Assembly (NCBI RefSeq): GCF_963378075.1
Contig: NZ_OY726394.1
Span: 2,418,001 to 2,482,000, forward strand
Reading direction: 5' to 3'
Source: Mycolicibacter sp. MU0083
GTDB taxonomy: Bacteria > Actinomycetota > Actinomycetes > Mycobacteriales > Mycobacteriaceae
Length of the DNA stretch: 64,000 bases
This document shows positions 1 to 9,123 of this stretch, piece by piece. The position numbers and the translations under genes were made by a program. Under the pieces are notes generated by a model, which saw only the letters and a list, made by a program, of their open reading frames with translations, did no database searches and was not told the DNA's origin. The first letter of the stretch is position 1. Every line of letters begins with the position of its first letter.

Positions 1-474
1 CAACCCGACCAGCGCTTCGATCACCGGCGCGCGCACCGCATGACCGCTGGGCACCGTGCCGTCGGCGGCCGCCACCGCGCCGACCTTGTCGCGCAGTTCC
101 AGCACCAGTCGCTCGGCACCGCGTTTCCCGATCCCGGGCACCCGGGTCAGCGCGGTGACGTCGCCGTCGGCCAGTACGCGGCGCAGGGCGGTCGCGTCGT
201 AGACCGCCAGGGCCGCCAGGGCGATCTTCGGGCCGATCCCCGAGACCCCGATCAGCGTGAGAAACAGGTCCCGCGCGTCGCCGTCGGGGAAGCCGTAGAG
301 CGTCATCGAGTCCTCGCGCACGATCATCGCGGTGATCAGCCGTGCTTCGCTGCCGCGACGCAGCGTCGACAGGGTCGACGGGGTGGCCATCAGCTTGTAG
401 CCGACGCCGGACGCCTCGAGCACCGCGTGATCCAGCGCGATGTCGATGACCTCACCGCGCACCGACGCGATCAT
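1..474 (-). CDS. ruvA: RuvA, Holliday junction branch migration subunit (3' end cut by window)
   Basis: RuvA tetramers bind the four-way junction and direct the RuvB helicase motor during recombinational repair. 158 codons are present of about 200: the N-terminal OB-fold (opening [20 protein letters not shown]) and the helix-hairpin-helix domain ([20 protein letters not shown]) are visible; the C-terminal RuvB-binding domain lies beyond the window edge. The start overlaps the ruvC stop as ATGA, so the two are translationally coupled in a ruvC-ruvA(-ruvB) operon. The order matches mycobacteria. Confidence 0.95.
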   Translation of the reverse strand, partial: MIASVRGEVIDIALDHAVLEASGVGYKLMATPSTLSTLRRGSEARLITAMIVREDSMTLYGFPDGDARDLFLTLIGVSGIGPKIALAALAVYDATALRRVLADGDVTALTRVPGIGKRGAERLVLELRDKVGAVAAADGTVPSGHAVRAPVIEALVGL

Positions 475-1028
475 GCCCGGGCCGCCTTGAGTCTGGCCGC
501 GTATTTGCGCTGCTGTTCGGCGGCGAGCGCCTCGGCGGCAGCCATCCGGGCGATCATCGGAGCCCGCCAGCAGTGGCAGATCGCCAGCGCGAGTGCGTCG
601 GCGGCGTCGGCGGGCGTCGGCTTCTGCTGCAGACCGAGGATGCGGGTGATCATGGTGGTCACCTGTGCCTTATCCGCCGAACCGTTGCCGGTGACCGCGG
701 CCTTGACCTCACTGGGGGTGTGGAAGTGCACCTCGATGCCCCGTTTGGCGGCCTGTAGCGCGATCACCCCGCCGGCCTGGGCGGTGCCCATCACGGTGGA
801 CACGTTCTGCTGGGCGAACACCCGCTCCACGGCGACCACGTCCGGCCGGTGGGTGTCGAGCCAGTGTTCGGCGACGTCGCTGATCGTCAGCAGCCGTTGC
901 GGCAGCGACTGGTCGGCCGGGGTCCGCACCACATCGACGTCCAGCGCGGTGACCTGACGTCCGGAGCCGCCTTCGACCACGGACAACCCGCAGCGCGTCA
1001 ACCCGGGGTCGACACCCATCACCCGCAC
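471..1028 (-). CDS. ruvC: RuvC, Holliday junction resolvase
   Basis: RuvC is the endonuclease that resolves Holliday junctions. 185 residues, usual length. The four acidic catalytic residues of the family are present: D7 ([10 protein letters not shown]), E68 (AVERVF), D141 and D144 ([11 protein letters not shown]). I chose the GTG start giving VRVMGVDPG because AGGGAG lies about 8 nt upstream and the product then matches other mycobacterial RuvC; a longer frame adds a 19-residue tail of no family character. A probable LexA box and a TACTGT -10 hexamer sit just upstream. Confidence 0.96.
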   Translation of the reverse strand: MRVMGVDPGLTRCGLSVVEGGSGRQVTALDVDVVRTPADQSLPQRLLTISDVAEHWLDTHRPDVVAVERVFAQQNVSTVMGTAQAGGVIALQAAKRGIEVHFHTPSEVKAAVTGNGSADKAQVTTMITRILGLQQKPTPADAADALALAICHCWRAPMIARMAAAEALAAEQQRKYAARLKAARA

Positions 1029-1046
1029 CGCACACTCCCTACCGTT

Positions 1047-1062
1047 GTGAACATCTGTTCGA
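1047..1062 (-). promoter_or_regulatory. Probable LexA (SOS) box before ruvC
   Basis: GTGAAC-ATCT-GTTCGA (plus-strand reading) matches the mycobacterial SOS consensus TCGAAC-N4-GTTCGA at 10 of 12 positions, and it overlaps the 12-bp perfect palindrome CTGTTCGAACAG. On the minus strand a TACTGT -10-like hexamer lies inside the same segment, 34 nt or so before the GTG, so LexA bound here would block RNA polymerase. Function is inferred from position and from known damage induction of ruvCAB in mycobacteria. Confidence 0.6.
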
Positions 1063-1134
1063 ACAGTAGTGCCTGCGGGCGACAACTCACCGCCGCGACA
1101 CGCGGGTGTGCGGTTTCGGGCGAGCGAACCGCCG

Positions 1135-1890
1135 TTACTCGGCGTCGAGCGCGGCGAGTACCTCGTCGGAGAGGTCGACGTTGGTCCACACGTTCTGCAC
1201 GTCGTCGTTGTCCTCGAGCGCCTCGACGAGCTTGAACACCTTCTGCGCGCCCTCGACGTCGACGGCCACGCTCACCGACGGCTGGAAGCTGGCCTCCGCC
1301 GACTCGTAGTCGATGCCGGCGTCGATCAGTGCGCTGCGGACCGCCACCAGGTCACCCGGCTCGGAGATGACCTCGAAGCTCTCCCCCAGGTCGTTGACCT
1401 CCTCGGCACCGGCCTCCAGTACGGCCATCAGCAGGTCGTCCTCGGTCAGCCCGTTCTTCTCGAGGGTCACCGTGCCCTTGCGGCTGAACAGGTAGGCCAC
1501 CGAGCCCGGGTCGGCCATGGTGCCGCCGTTGCGCGTCATGGCCACCCGGACTTCGCTGGCGGCCCGGTTCCGGTTGTCGGTCAGGCACTCGATCAGCACC
1601 GCCACCCCGTTGGGGCCGTACCCCTCGTAGGTGATGGTCTGGTAGTCGGCGCCGCCGGCTTCTTCACCGGCGCCGCGCTTGCGGGCCCGCTCGATGTTGT
1701 CGTTGGGTACCGAGTTCTTCTTGGCCTTCTGGATCGCGTCGTACAGCGTCGGGTTCCCCGACGGGTCGCCGCCGCCGACACGGGCCGCGACCTCGATGTT
1801 CTTGATCAACCGAGCGAAGTTCTTGCCGCGACGAGCGTCGATGACGGCCTTCTTGTGCTTGGTGGTGGCCCACTTGGAATGGCCGCTCAT
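1135..1890 (-). CDS. YebC/PmpR family protein (TACO1-like)
   Basis: A 251-residue YebC family protein, full length, opening [20 protein letters not shown], the family signature. Older annotation calls the family transcriptional regulators; recent work on YebC/TACO1 proteins points to a role in translation, relieving ribosome stalling at proline-rich stretches. Which applies here cannot be read from the sequence. The three-domain family layout is intact through the C-terminal [24 protein letters not shown] lies upstream of the ATG and a TATAAC -10 hexamer lies about 18 nt before it. Confidence 0.95.
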   Translation of the reverse strand: MSGHSKWATTKHKKAVIDARRGKNFARLIKNIEVAARVGGGDPSGNPTLYDAIQKAKKNSVPNDNIERARKRGAGEEAGGADYQTITYEGYGPNGVAVLIECLTDNRNRAASEVRVAMTRNGGTMADPGSVAYLFSRKGTVTLEKNGLTEDDLLMAVLEAGAEEVNDLGESFEVISEPGDLVAVRSALIDAGIDYESAEASFQPSVSVAVDVEGAQKVFKLVEALEDNDDVQNVWTNVDLSDEVLAALDAE

Positions 1891-1907
1891 AGCCGTCCTG
1901 CCTCACT

Positions 1908-1913
1908 GTTATA
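1908..1913 (-). promoter_or_regulatory. Probable -10 element of yebC
   Basis: Reads TATAAC on the minus strand, one base from the SigA-type TATAAT, 17 nt before the yebC ATG. Predicted 5' leader is about 10 nt, which still contains the AGGA ribosome-binding site. No clear -35 hexamer. Confidence 0.45.
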
Positions 1914-1949
1914 GGAGAAAAGTTCGCGCAGCGATTCTACGCGTCGGCC

Positions 1950-3305
1950 TCAGCGGCGCTCCGGTGGCTGCCCGGGCGGGAAGAACCCGGGCGCCCACCG
2001 CTCGATCAGCGCGGCATAGTCCACGTGCGCATCCAGTTGCACCGCGACCCCCAGCAATCCGCCCAGCGTGCGCAACAACATGACGTAGCCGGCCGGGATG
2101 GTCAGCCGGCGCGCCATCTTGAAGCGGTCGCCGAAGCCGTCCGCCAGCGGATCGGTGGTGACCAGCGCCGACTTCTGGAACCAGGCGCGGGTGAAGTGGA
2201 ACTCCCCGGCGCGCAGCGGGTCGATGTAGGGCCACAGCGGCTGGATGTACTCGACCAGCTGGTCGGGGCTGAGATCGTAGTCGGCGGGCATGAACCCCAG
2301 CTGCTTGAGCAGCCGGATCACCTGGTCCCACTGTTCGTCCCGCGCCCAGCACAGCAGTTCGGCGAACTCCGCGGGGATGCCGCCGGGATGTTCGGCCACC
2401 GCACCGAAGTCGATGACGCCCAGTCGGCCGTCGGGAAGCAGCATGAAGTTGCCGGGGTGCGGGTCGGCGTGGACCAGGCCGACGCGGGCCGGCGAACTCA
2501 GGGTGAACTCCAGCAGCAGGGCGCACGCCGAGTCGCGTTCCTCCCGGGTGCCGCCGCTGATGATCGCCGACAACCGCCGACCTTCCATCCACTCCGAGAC
2601 GATCACCTTCGGCGCGCTGGCGATCACCGCGGGCACCATGAACTTCGGGTCATCGGCGTAGGCCTTGGCGAAGGCTCGCTGGTTGTCGGCTTCCTGGCGG
2701 TACTCCAGTTCGGCTTCCAGGGTGTCGTTGATCTCCGAGACCAGCCGGTCCACGTCGGCGCCGGGCACCACCTGCTTGGCGACCCAGTTGAACCGCTGGA
2801 TCAGTTTGAGGTCGGCACGCAGCGCCTCGTCGGCGCCGGGATACTGGATCTTGACCGCGACGTCGCGGCCGTCCTTCCAGACCGCCCGGTGCACCTGCCC
2901 GATGCTCGCCGAGGCGGCCGGGGTGTCGTCGAACGAGGTGAAGCGTTCCCGCCATCTGGTGCCCAGCTGGGCGTCTAGCACGCGGTGCACCTTGGCCGCC
3001 GGCAGCGGCGGGGCCTCGCTCTGCAGTTTGACCAGCGCGGCCCGGAACGGTTCGGCGTACTGCGGAGGAATCGCGGCCTCCATCACCGACAGGGCCTGAC
3101 CGACCTTCATCGCGCCGCCCTTGAGCTCGCCGAGCACCTTGAACATCTCCTCGGCGGCCTTGTCGAGGAGTTCGGCGCTGACCTCGTCCTTGGACTTGCC
3201 GGTCATCCGCTTGCCGACGCCCAACGCCGCACGGCCCGCGACCCCGGCCGGGAGGCTCGCCAGCTTCACGGCGCGGCGCAATCCGCCCCTCGCGATATCT
3301 GCCAT
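1950..3305 (-). CDS. ABC1/UbiB (AarF) family atypical kinase
   Basis: 451 residues, cytoplasmic. It shows the family-specific KxGQ motif (ELKGGAMKVGQALS), the alanine-rich ATP loop (ASASIGQVHRAVW) and lysine of VAVKIQYPG, a catalytic-loop region HADPHPGNFMLL and the metal-binding IDFGAV. UbiB proteins are ATPases or kinases linked to isoprenoid quinone or lipid handling, but the substrate is unknown. It is most like the mycobacterial protein Rv3197, which is not in this neighbourhood in M. tuberculosis, so this may be a second copy or a moved gene. It lies 28 bp upstream-side of pdxT, not overlapping it. Confidence 0.85.
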   Translation of the reverse strand: MADIARGGLRRAVKLASLPAGVAGRAALGVGKRMTGKSKDEVSAELLDKAAEEMFKVLGELKGGAMKVGQALSVMEAAIPPQYAEPFRAALVKLQSEAPPLPAAKVHRVLDAQLGTRWRERFTSFDDTPAASASIGQVHRAVWKDGRDVAVKIQYPGADEALRADLKLIQRFNWVAKQVVPGADVDRLVSEINDTLEAELEYRQEADNQRAFAKAYADDPKFMVPAVIASAPKVIVSEWMEGRRLSAIISGGTREERDSACALLLEFTLSSPARVGLVHADPHPGNFMLLPDGRLGVIDFGAVAEHPGGIPAEFAELLCWARDEQWDQVIRLLKQLGFMPADYDLSPDQLVEYIQPLWPYIDPLRAGEFHFTRAWFQKSALVTTDPLADGFGDRFKMARRLTIPAGYVMLLRTLGGLLGVAVQLDAHVDYAALIERWAPGFFPPGQPPERR

Positions 3306-3332
3306 GGGTACATCATGACGCAGCCGCGACGA

Positions 3333-3929
3333 TCAGGCGCAATCCCGCACGATGTCGACGAACAATCGGTGGATCCGGCGGTCACCGGTCACCTCCGGAT
3401 GGAACGAGGTAGCCAGCACCCTGCCCTGGCGTACTGCGACCGGATGTCCGGCGGCCTCGGCCAGCACCCGCACTCCGGGCCCGATCCGTTCCACCCACGG
3501 TGCCCGGATGAACACCGCATGCACCGGCTCGTCGAGGCCGTCGAAGTCCACGGCACCCTCGAAGGAGTTGACTTGGCGTCCGAAAGCGTTGCGCCGCACC
3601 GTCATATCGATTCCAGACAGCGGAATCGCGGCCCGCCCCTGCACTCCGGCATCGATGATGTCACTGGCCAGCAGGATCATGCCCGCGCACGACCCGTAGG
3701 CCGGCATTCCGTCGGCCAACCGGGCCCGCAGCGGATCGGCGAGTTCCAGCTCGCGAAGCAGGTGACTGATCGCGGTCGACTCCCCGCCGGGAATCAGCAG
3801 GGCCTCCACGGCATCCAATTCTTCGCGGCGGCGCACCGAAACCGGTTCGGCGCCCGCCTCGTTCAGCGCGGCGAGGTGTTCGCGAACATCGCCTTGCAGT
3901 GCGAGTACGCCGATGCGCGGGCCGCTCAC
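3333..3929 (-). CDS. pdxT: PdxT, glutaminase subunit of pyridoxal 5'-phosphate synthase
   Basis: Releases ammonia from glutamine and channels it to PdxS for vitamin B6 synthesis. 198 residues. Class I amidotransferase triad is complete: C81 in YGSCAGM, H177 and E179 in SFHPEV; the family GGES signature is at residues 48-51. Starts with GTG overlapping the TesB2 stop (GTGA), so it is the third gene of a pdxS-tesB2-pdxT operon. Equivalent to Rv2604c. Confidence 0.95.
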   Translation of the reverse strand: MSGPRIGVLALQGDVREHLAALNEAGAEPVSVRRREELDAVEALLIPGGESTAISHLLRELELADPLRARLADGMPAYGSCAGMILLASDIIDAGVQGRAAIPLSGIDMTVRRNAFGRQVNSFEGAVDFDGLDEPVHAVFIRAPWVERIGPGVRVLAEAAGHPVAVRQGRVLATSFHPEVTGDRRIHRLFVDIVRDCA

Positions 3930-4771
3930 GATTCAGACGGTCGGTAACCGGACGGGAAGCGGGTCAGGCCCTCCTGCATGACGGCCGCCACCAGGCCCCC
4001 GGACCGGTTGTAGATCTTGCCCTGGGTCAGCGATCGCCCGGCACCCGCCGACGGCGACGACTGGTCGTAGAGCAGCCATTCGTCGGCGCGGAACGGCCGC
4101 ATGAACCACATCGCATGATCCAGCGACGCCACCTGCAGGTGGTCGCGGACCTTCGGGTGGATCGACCACGAGGCGCCCAGCAGCGTCAGGTCGCTCATGT
4201 AGGCCAGCGCGCAGATGTGCAGCACCGGGTCGTCCGGCAGCGGGTCGCGGTGGCGGAACCAAACCTGCTGCTCGGCGACCTTGCCCGGGATATGCGGCAG
4301 CTGGGCGCGCGGCACCTTGCGCAGGTCCCACTCGGCGAACGCCTTGAATCCTTCGTCGTCGAAGGCCTTCATCGCGCCGATGTCGGGTAGGTCGACCGGG
4401 TCCGGCGCATCGGGCATCACGTCCTGGTGCTCGATGCCTTGTTGTGCGGTCTGGAACGACGCCGACATGTTGAAGATGGTCTCGCCGTGCTGGATGGCGT
4501 TGACCCGCCTGGTGCAGAACGAGCCGCCGTCGCGTACCCGTTCGACGGTGAACACCGTGGGGGCCTTGGCATCTCCGGGACGCAGGAAGTATCCGTGCAG
4601 CGAGTGGACCCCGAACCGCGGGTCCACGGTCCGCACCGCCGACACCAGTGCCTGGCCGGCCACGTGCCCGCCGAAAGTGCGCTGGGTGTCATCGGAATTG
4701 GGGCTGAACACACTGCCCCGGTAGATGTTGACCTCGAGTTGCTCGAGATCGAGGATCTCTTCGATCGCCAC
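3926..4771 (-). CDS. tesB2: Acyl-CoA thioesterase II (TesB2)
   Basis: Hydrolyses acyl-CoA to free acid and CoA. 281 residues, a double hotdog: the first at [18 protein letters not shown] with [13 protein letters not shown], the second containing [12 protein letters not shown] and the conserved [13 protein letters not shown] segment. The GTG start giving [13 protein letters not shown] lies 7 bp after the PdxS stop and gives the length of M. tuberculosis TesB2. An earlier ATG would add 26 basic residues inside pdxS and is rejected. No good ribosome-binding site, so translation probably depends on coupling to pdxS. Confidence 0.93.
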   Translation of the reverse strand: MAIEEILDLEQLEVNIYRGSVFSPNSDDTQRTFGGHVAGQALVSAVRTVDPRFGVHSLHGYFLRPGDAKAPTVFTVERVRDGGSFCTRRVNAIQHGETIFNMSASFQTAQQGIEHQDVMPDAPDPVDLPDIGAMKAFDDEGFKAFAEWDLRKVPRAQLPHIPGKVAEQQVWFRHRDPLPDDPVLHICALAYMSDLTLLGASWSIHPKVRDHLQVASLDHAMWFMRPFRADEWLLYDQSSPSAGAGRSLTQGKIYNRSGGLVAAVMQEGLTRFPSGYRPSES

Positions 4772-4778
4772 CGGGCTG

Positions 4779-5696
4779 TTACCAGCCGCGCTCGGCCAGC
4801 CGATGGGGCTGCGCGATGTCCTCGACGTTGATACCGACCATGGCCTCACCGAGACCGCGGGAGACCCGGGCCAGCACGTCGGGGTCGTCGTAGAAGGTGG
4901 TGGCCTTCACGATGGCGGCCGCACGTGCCGCCGGGTCACCGGATTTGAAGATCCCCGAACCCACGAAAACGCCTTCGGCGCCGAGCTGCATCATCATCGC
5001 CGCGTCTGCCGGGGTGGCGATGCCTCCGGCGGTGAACAGCGTCACCGGCAGCTTGCCGGCCTTGGCCACCTCGGCGACCAACTCGTAGGGTGCCTGCAAT
5101 TCCTTTGCCGCGACGAACAGTTCGTCTTCCGACAGTGACGTCAGACGGCGGATCTCGCCGCCGATGGAGCGCATGTGGGTGGTGGCGTTGGACACATCGC
5201 CGGTCCCGGCCTCGCCCTTGGAGCGAATCATGGCCGCGCCCTCGGTGATCCGCCGCAGCGCCTCACCCAGGTTGGTGGCCCCGCACACGAACGGCACGGT
5301 GTAGGCCCATTTGTCGATGTGGTGGGTGTAGTCGGCGGGGGTGAGCACCTCGGACTCGTCGATGTAGTCCACCCCGAGGCTCTGCAGGATCTGCGCTTCG
5401 ACGAAGTGGCCGATGCGGACCTTGGCCATCACCGGAATGGTGACGGCTTCGATGATGCCCTCGATCATGTCCGGGTCGCTCATCCGCGAAACCCCGCCCT
5501 GGGCCCGGATGTCGGCCGGCACCCGCTCCAGTGCCATCACCGCGACGGCCCCGGCGGCCTCGGCGATACGCGCCTGATCAGGGGTGACGACGTCCATGAT
5601 GACGCCGCCCTTGAGCATCTCGGCCATGCCGCGCTTTACCCGGGCGGTACCCGTCTGTCCGCCGGGTGCCGAACCGTTCTGCGCCGCGCTGTCCAC
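4779..5696 (-). CDS. pdxS: PdxS, pyridoxal 5'-phosphate synthase lyase subunit
   Basis: Builds PLP from ribose 5-phosphate, glyceraldehyde 3-phosphate and PdxT-derived ammonia. 305 residues, (beta/alpha)8 barrel beginning at [20 protein letters not shown]. The two lysines that carry the reaction intermediates are K92 (MAKVRIGH) and K160 (RSKGEAGTG); the phosphate-binding GGIATP and GSGIF are present. Start is the GTG 11 nt after AAGGAG; longer frames run into unrelated sequence. First gene of the B6 operon, as in Rv2606c. Confidence 0.96.
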   Translation of the reverse strand: MDSAAQNGSAPGGQTGTARVKRGMAEMLKGGVIMDVVTPDQARIAEAAGAVAVMALERVPADIRAQGGVSRMSDPDMIEGIIEAVTIPVMAKVRIGHFVEAQILQSLGVDYIDESEVLTPADYTHHIDKWAYTVPFVCGATNLGEALRRITEGAAMIRSKGEAGTGDVSNATTHMRSIGGEIRRLTSLSEDELFVAAKELQAPYELVAEVAKAGKLPVTLFTAGGIATPADAAMMMQLGAEGVFVGSGIFKSGDPAARAAAIVKATTFYDDPDVLARVSRGLGEAMVGINVEDIAQPHRLAERGW

Positions 5697-5793
5697 TGAA
5701 TGCTTCTCCTTGCTGGCCTGTAGTACCCGCCCAGTGTAGTGCGCCGACGTCGGCGGATTTCCCACCTCGTCCCCGGGGCCCATCCGGAGGTAC

Positions 5794-6807
5794 TCACATG
5801 GTCAAAACCATCCGGTAGCGCGCGCGGCCCTCCGCCATGGCGGCATAGGCCGCGGCCGCCTCGGACAGCGGTTGTTCTTCGGTCCGGGCACGAACGCCCG
5901 AGAGCACCGCGAAACGCATCGTCTCCTCGACGTCGCGGGCACTGCCCGACGGATGGCCGAACACGGTGATCCCGGGTCCGATCAGATCGGCCGGTGCGAT
6001 GGGCAGTGGATCGGCGGTGACTCCGATCACCACCAGTTCCCCGCGCGGATCCAGTCCGCCGATGGTGTCGGCCATCGCCTGCGAGTTGGCGGCGGTGGCC
6101 AGCACCACCGAGACACCGCCGAGGGCCCGCAGTGCCGCGCCGACGTCCCCGGCGGTCGAGTCGATGTAATGGTGGGCGCCGAGCGCCCGGGCGTCGGCGG
6201 CCTTCGCGGCTCCCCGGGCGATCGCGATGGTCTCGAAGCCCATCGCCCGGCTGAACTGCACACCCAGATGCCCCAGCCCGCCGATGCCGAGGACCGCCAC
6301 CCGGTCGCCGGATCGTGCCTTGGTGGATCGCAACCCGCCGTAGGTGGTCACCCCGGCGCAGCCCATCGGTGCGGCTTCGGCGAAGGACAGTTCGTCGGGG
6401 ATCCGCGCCAGCGCATTGGCCGGCACCGTCACCGATTCGGCGTAACCGCCCGGGTAGTGCCAGCTGGGGACCTGACCGTTGGTGCAGTGGATGAAATCGC
6501 CTCGGCGACAAAGCCGGCAGTGCCCGCAGTGCCCGCCGAACCAGCCGACGGCGACCCGGTCTCCGACCTGCCAGCCGGTGACGCCGGACCCCAGTTCGGC
6601 GATGGTTCCGGCGATCTCGTGGCCCAACGTGACCGGCCACGACATTCCCGGAAAGCCGCCGTTGACGAAGACGTGGTCGGTGCCGCAGATACCGCAGGCG
6701 GCGACGGCGATGCGGACCCGGCCGGGCCCCGGCGGCGAGGTCTCGGCATCGGCGAAGGTCAGCGGCGCGCCGGGGGCGGCGACCTGGACAGCGCGGTGGG
6801 TAGCCAT
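5794..6807 (-). CDS. Zinc-dependent alcohol dehydrogenase
   Basis: 337 residues of the medium-chain dehydrogenase family. Catalytic zinc ligands appear as the Cys in ACGICGTDH and the His-Glu of GHEIAG; structural zinc cysteines in [17 protein letters not shown]; the NAD(P) Rossmann motif is GIGGLGHLG. The [11 protein letters not shown] spacing and overall layout resemble AdhA/AdhB-type enzymes acting on primary alcohols or aldehydes; substrate unknown. The ATG follows two in-frame valine codons with no strong ribosome-binding site, so the exact start is uncertain. M. tuberculosis has pdxH and a PPE gene in this position instead. Confidence 0.9.
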   Translation of the reverse strand: MATHRAVQVAAPGAPLTFADAETSPPGPGRVRIAVAACGICGTDHVFVNGGFPGMSWPVTLGHEIAGTIAELGSGVTGWQVGDRVAVGWFGGHCGHCRLCRRGDFIHCTNGQVPSWHYPGGYAESVTVPANALARIPDELSFAEAAPMGCAGVTTYGGLRSTKARSGDRVAVLGIGGLGHLGVQFSRAMGFETIAIARGAAKAADARALGAHHYIDSTAGDVGAALRALGGVSVVLATAANSQAMADTIGGLDPRGELVVIGVTADPLPIAPADLIGPGITVFGHPSGSARDVEETMRFAVLSGVRARTEEQPLSEAAAAYAAMAEGRARYRMVLTM

Positions 6808-6906
6808 CACCACATGGTAGGCGCGATAGCCCTGCTCATCCGGTGTTTCGACGGTGCGCAGTTGTACGGCTGCACGCGGCGTGTCGCCGGACAGACACGC
6901 CCGCTC

Positions 6907-6956
6907 GCGGGGGTGCGGACGCGGGGGTGCGGACGCGGGGGTGCGGACGCGGGGGT
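6907..6956. repeat. 14-bp G-rich tandem repeat (3.6 copies)
   Basis: The unit GCGGGGGTGCGGAC is repeated three times exactly, followed by GCGGGGGT. The array ends at the stop codon of the Nudix gene and fills half of the gap before the alcohol dehydrogenase. The runs of five G could fold as G-quadruplex on the plus strand. Copy number is likely to vary between strains. Confidence 0.9.
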
Positions 6957-7999
6957 CAGGAGATCCGGCGCAGGCCCCCGGGCGCACCGTCGGCCGCCGC
7001 GGCGGCCTCGGCGATCCGCTCCGCCAGTTGCCTCGGGTAGACGGTCTCCCCGCCGGCGGTCAACGCCGTCATCTCCGCGGCGTCGCACCAGCGGTGGCCG
7101 TTGAGGTACCGCTGCTCGAGCCCGGTGTGGCCCGCGGTCGACGGCTCGAATCTCGCGGTGCGGTGGGCGAAGAAGTATTCCTGGCTGTCGAGTCGCTCGC
7201 CGTTGAACTCGAACACCGCGTCCCGACGCCAGATCGGCCCGACCAGGGCACCGGGCGCGACCTGCAGACCGGTCTCCTCGGCCAACTCGCGGGCGGCCGC
7301 TTCGGCCAGCGGCTCGTCGGGCAGCACCTGCCCGCCCACGGTGAACCACCAGCGCGGTGCCGGGCCGGCCGGGCCGTCGTCCGGCAGCGCCGGGTCGTGA
7401 CCGCGCAGCAGCAGCACAGATCCGTTCTCGTCGAGCAGCACCACGCGCGCCGACACCCGCGGGCCCGGCACGCCGCGATTGCCGTGGGTGATCGCCGCCG
7501 CCCGCTCGACGATTTCGAAATATGTTGGCATCGGGGCTGTTCCGCCCAGATGCAGAGCCCGGACCAGGGGCCGCTCGCGCAGCGCGACGGTGTCGCGGAC
7601 CGCGTCGTTGTGGAAGCGGCGGGCCAGCAGCACCCGGGCCTCGGCGTCGGCCAACTCGGCGACCATCGGAGCCGGCAGTACGCCGATGTCGACCATCGCC
7701 AATTCGGCGGAGAGCGCGTTCTCGGCGGTCTCGCGATCGTCGCGCGGCGCCCGTTCGGCGGCGGCGGCCGACGCCGCCAGCCGGCGGCCCGCAACCTGCT
7801 CGCCGTAGGCCTCGATCGCCACCGCACGGGCCACCACGGCACGGCGGGCCAACGCCGCATCCAGCGCCTGCCAGGACAGGTCGCAGCGAACGTGCAGCCG
7901 GTCGAGCCGGTTGGCGGTCTGATACGCCCAGGCCGCGGCGACGGCCGTCACCGCCACGCCGATCAGCACCAGCACGGCGGTCACCCAGGTCGGCCCCAT
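6956..7999 (-). CDS. Membrane-anchored LemA-like/Nudix fusion protein
   Basis: 347 residues in three parts. A transmembrane helix spans about residues 6-26. A helical region at 29-145 has LemA-like features (a RRAVVARAV helix and LLARRFHNDAVRD). The Nudix domain at about 180-335 carries a perfect box GX5EX7REUXEEXGU at residues 223-245, so it probably hydrolyses a nucleoside diphosphate derivative. Ends the thrS-to-Nudix operon and overlaps the pimA stop by one base (TGATG). Corresponds to Rv2609c; its real substrate and its link to PIM synthesis are unknown. Confidence 0.88.
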   Translation of the reverse strand: MGPTWVTAVLVLIGVAVTAVAAAWAYQTANRLDRLHVRCDLSWQALDAALARRAVVARAVAIEAYGEQVAGRRLAASAAAAERAPRDDRETAENALSAELAMVDIGVLPAPMVAELADAEARVLLARRFHNDAVRDTVALRERPLVRALHLGGTAPMPTYFEIVERAAAITHGNRGVPGPRVSARVVLLDENGSVLLLRGHDPALPDDGPAGPAPRWWFTVGGQVLPDEPLAEAAARELAEETGLQVAPGALVGPIWRRDAVFEFNGERLDSQEYFFAHRTARFEPSTAGHTGLEQRYLNGHRWCDAAEMTALTAGGETVYPRQLAERIAEAAAAADGAPGGLRRIS

Positions 8000-9123
8000 C
8001 AGTCACCCACCGTGATCTTGCTGCCGACCCCGGCGACCGTCTCGTAGACCCGCAGGATCTGATCGGCCACCACCGGCCAGTCGAAACGGCGCACCGCCTC
8101 GGCGCCGGCGGCGGCATAGGAGGCCCGCAGCGCGTCGTCGGCGAGCAGGTCGATCAGCGCGGCGGCCAGCGCGGCGGAGTCCCCCACCGGCACCAGCCGG
8201 CCGGCTGCACCGTCGCTGAGCACCCGACGGAAGGCGTCCAGGTCGCTGGCGACCACCGCGGCGCCGGCGGCCATGGCCTCGGCCAGCACGATGCCGAAGC
8301 TCTCGCCGCCGGTGTTGGGCGCACAGTAGACGTCGGCACTGCGCAGCGCAGCGGCCTTCTCGGCGTCGTCCACCTGCCCGAGGAAGCGCAGATGATGTGC
8401 GAATTTTCCTGCGCTGCGGCGCAATTCATCCTCGTCACCGCGGCCCACGATCAGAACCTGGACGTCGGCGAACTTCTCGGCCACCGCCGGCAGGGCACCC
8501 AGCAGTACCGACATGCCCTTGCGGGGTTCGTCGTAGCGTCCCAGGAACAACACGGTTCGCCCGGCCCGCGGGTAACCCTCCAGCGGCGTCGCGGTGGCGA
8601 ACGCCGCCACATCCACCCCGTTGGGAATCTCCACGGCGTCCGAGCCCAGGGCTTCCATCTGCCAGCGCCGGGCCAGGTCCGAGACCGCGATCCGGCCGAT
8701 GATCTTCTCGTGCATCGGCCGCAGCAGGCCCTGCACCACGCTCAGCGTCAGCGACTTGGTCGTCGAGGTGTGAAAGGTCGCCACGATCGGCCCTTCGGCC
8801 ATGTTCAACGCCAGCATCGACAGGCTGGGCGCGTTCGGCTCATGCAGGTGCAGCACGTCGAAATCACCGCTGGTCAGCCACTTCTTGACCCTGCGGTGTG
8901 CGGCCGGGCTGAACTGCAGTCGCGCCACCGATCCGTTGTACGGGATGGCGATGGCTTTGCCCGCCGACACCACGTAATCCGGCAGCGAGACCTCCGGTGA
9001 TGCCGGTGCCAACACGCTGACGTGGTGCCCGCGGGCACGGAAGACCTCCGCCAGTTGCAGCACGTGGGCCTGCACCCCGCCGGGTACGTCGAACGAATAG
9101 GGACAGACCATGCCGATCCGCAT
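7999..9123 (-). CDS. pimA: PimA, phosphatidylinositol alpha-mannosyltransferase
   Basis: Transfers mannose from GDP-mannose to position 2 of phosphatidylinositol, the first committed step of PIM, LM and LAM synthesis, on the cytoplasmic face of the membrane. 374 residues, GT4 family GT-B fold. The start MRIGMVCPYSFDVPGGVQAH gives the glycine-rich donor loop (GGV); H at HLHEPNAPS and the EX7E motif (ESFGIVLAEAM) bind the donor. The ATG overlaps the patA stop by one base. A longer frame with 24 extra residues lies within patA and is rejected. Confidence 0.97.
   Translation of the reverse strand: MRIGMVCPYSFDVPGGVQAHVLQLAEVFRARGHHVSVLAPASPEVSLPDYVVSAGKAIAIPYNGSVARLQFSPAAHRRVKKWLTSGDFDVLHLHEPNAPSLSMLALNMAEGPIVATFHTSTTKSLTLSVVQGLLRPMHEKIIGRIAVSDLARRWQMEALGSDAVEIPNGVDVAAFATATPLEGYPRAGRTVLFLGRYDEPRKGMSVLLGALPAVAEKFADVQVLIVGRGDEDELRRSAGKFAHHLRFLGQVDDAEKAAALRSADVYCAPNTGGESFGIVLAEAMAAGAAVVASDLDAFRRVLSDGAAGRLVPVGDSAALAAALIDLLADDALRASYAAAGAEAVRRFDWPVVADQILRVYETVAGVGSKITVGD

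Noticed and set aside
4772..4849. Extended N-terminus for tesB2
   Set aside because: It would lie inside pdxS and add 26 atypical residues; the shorter form has the family length.
5697..5783. Extended N-terminus for pdxS
   Set aside because: The added 29 residues have no family match and the GTG at 5696 has a good AAGGAG site.
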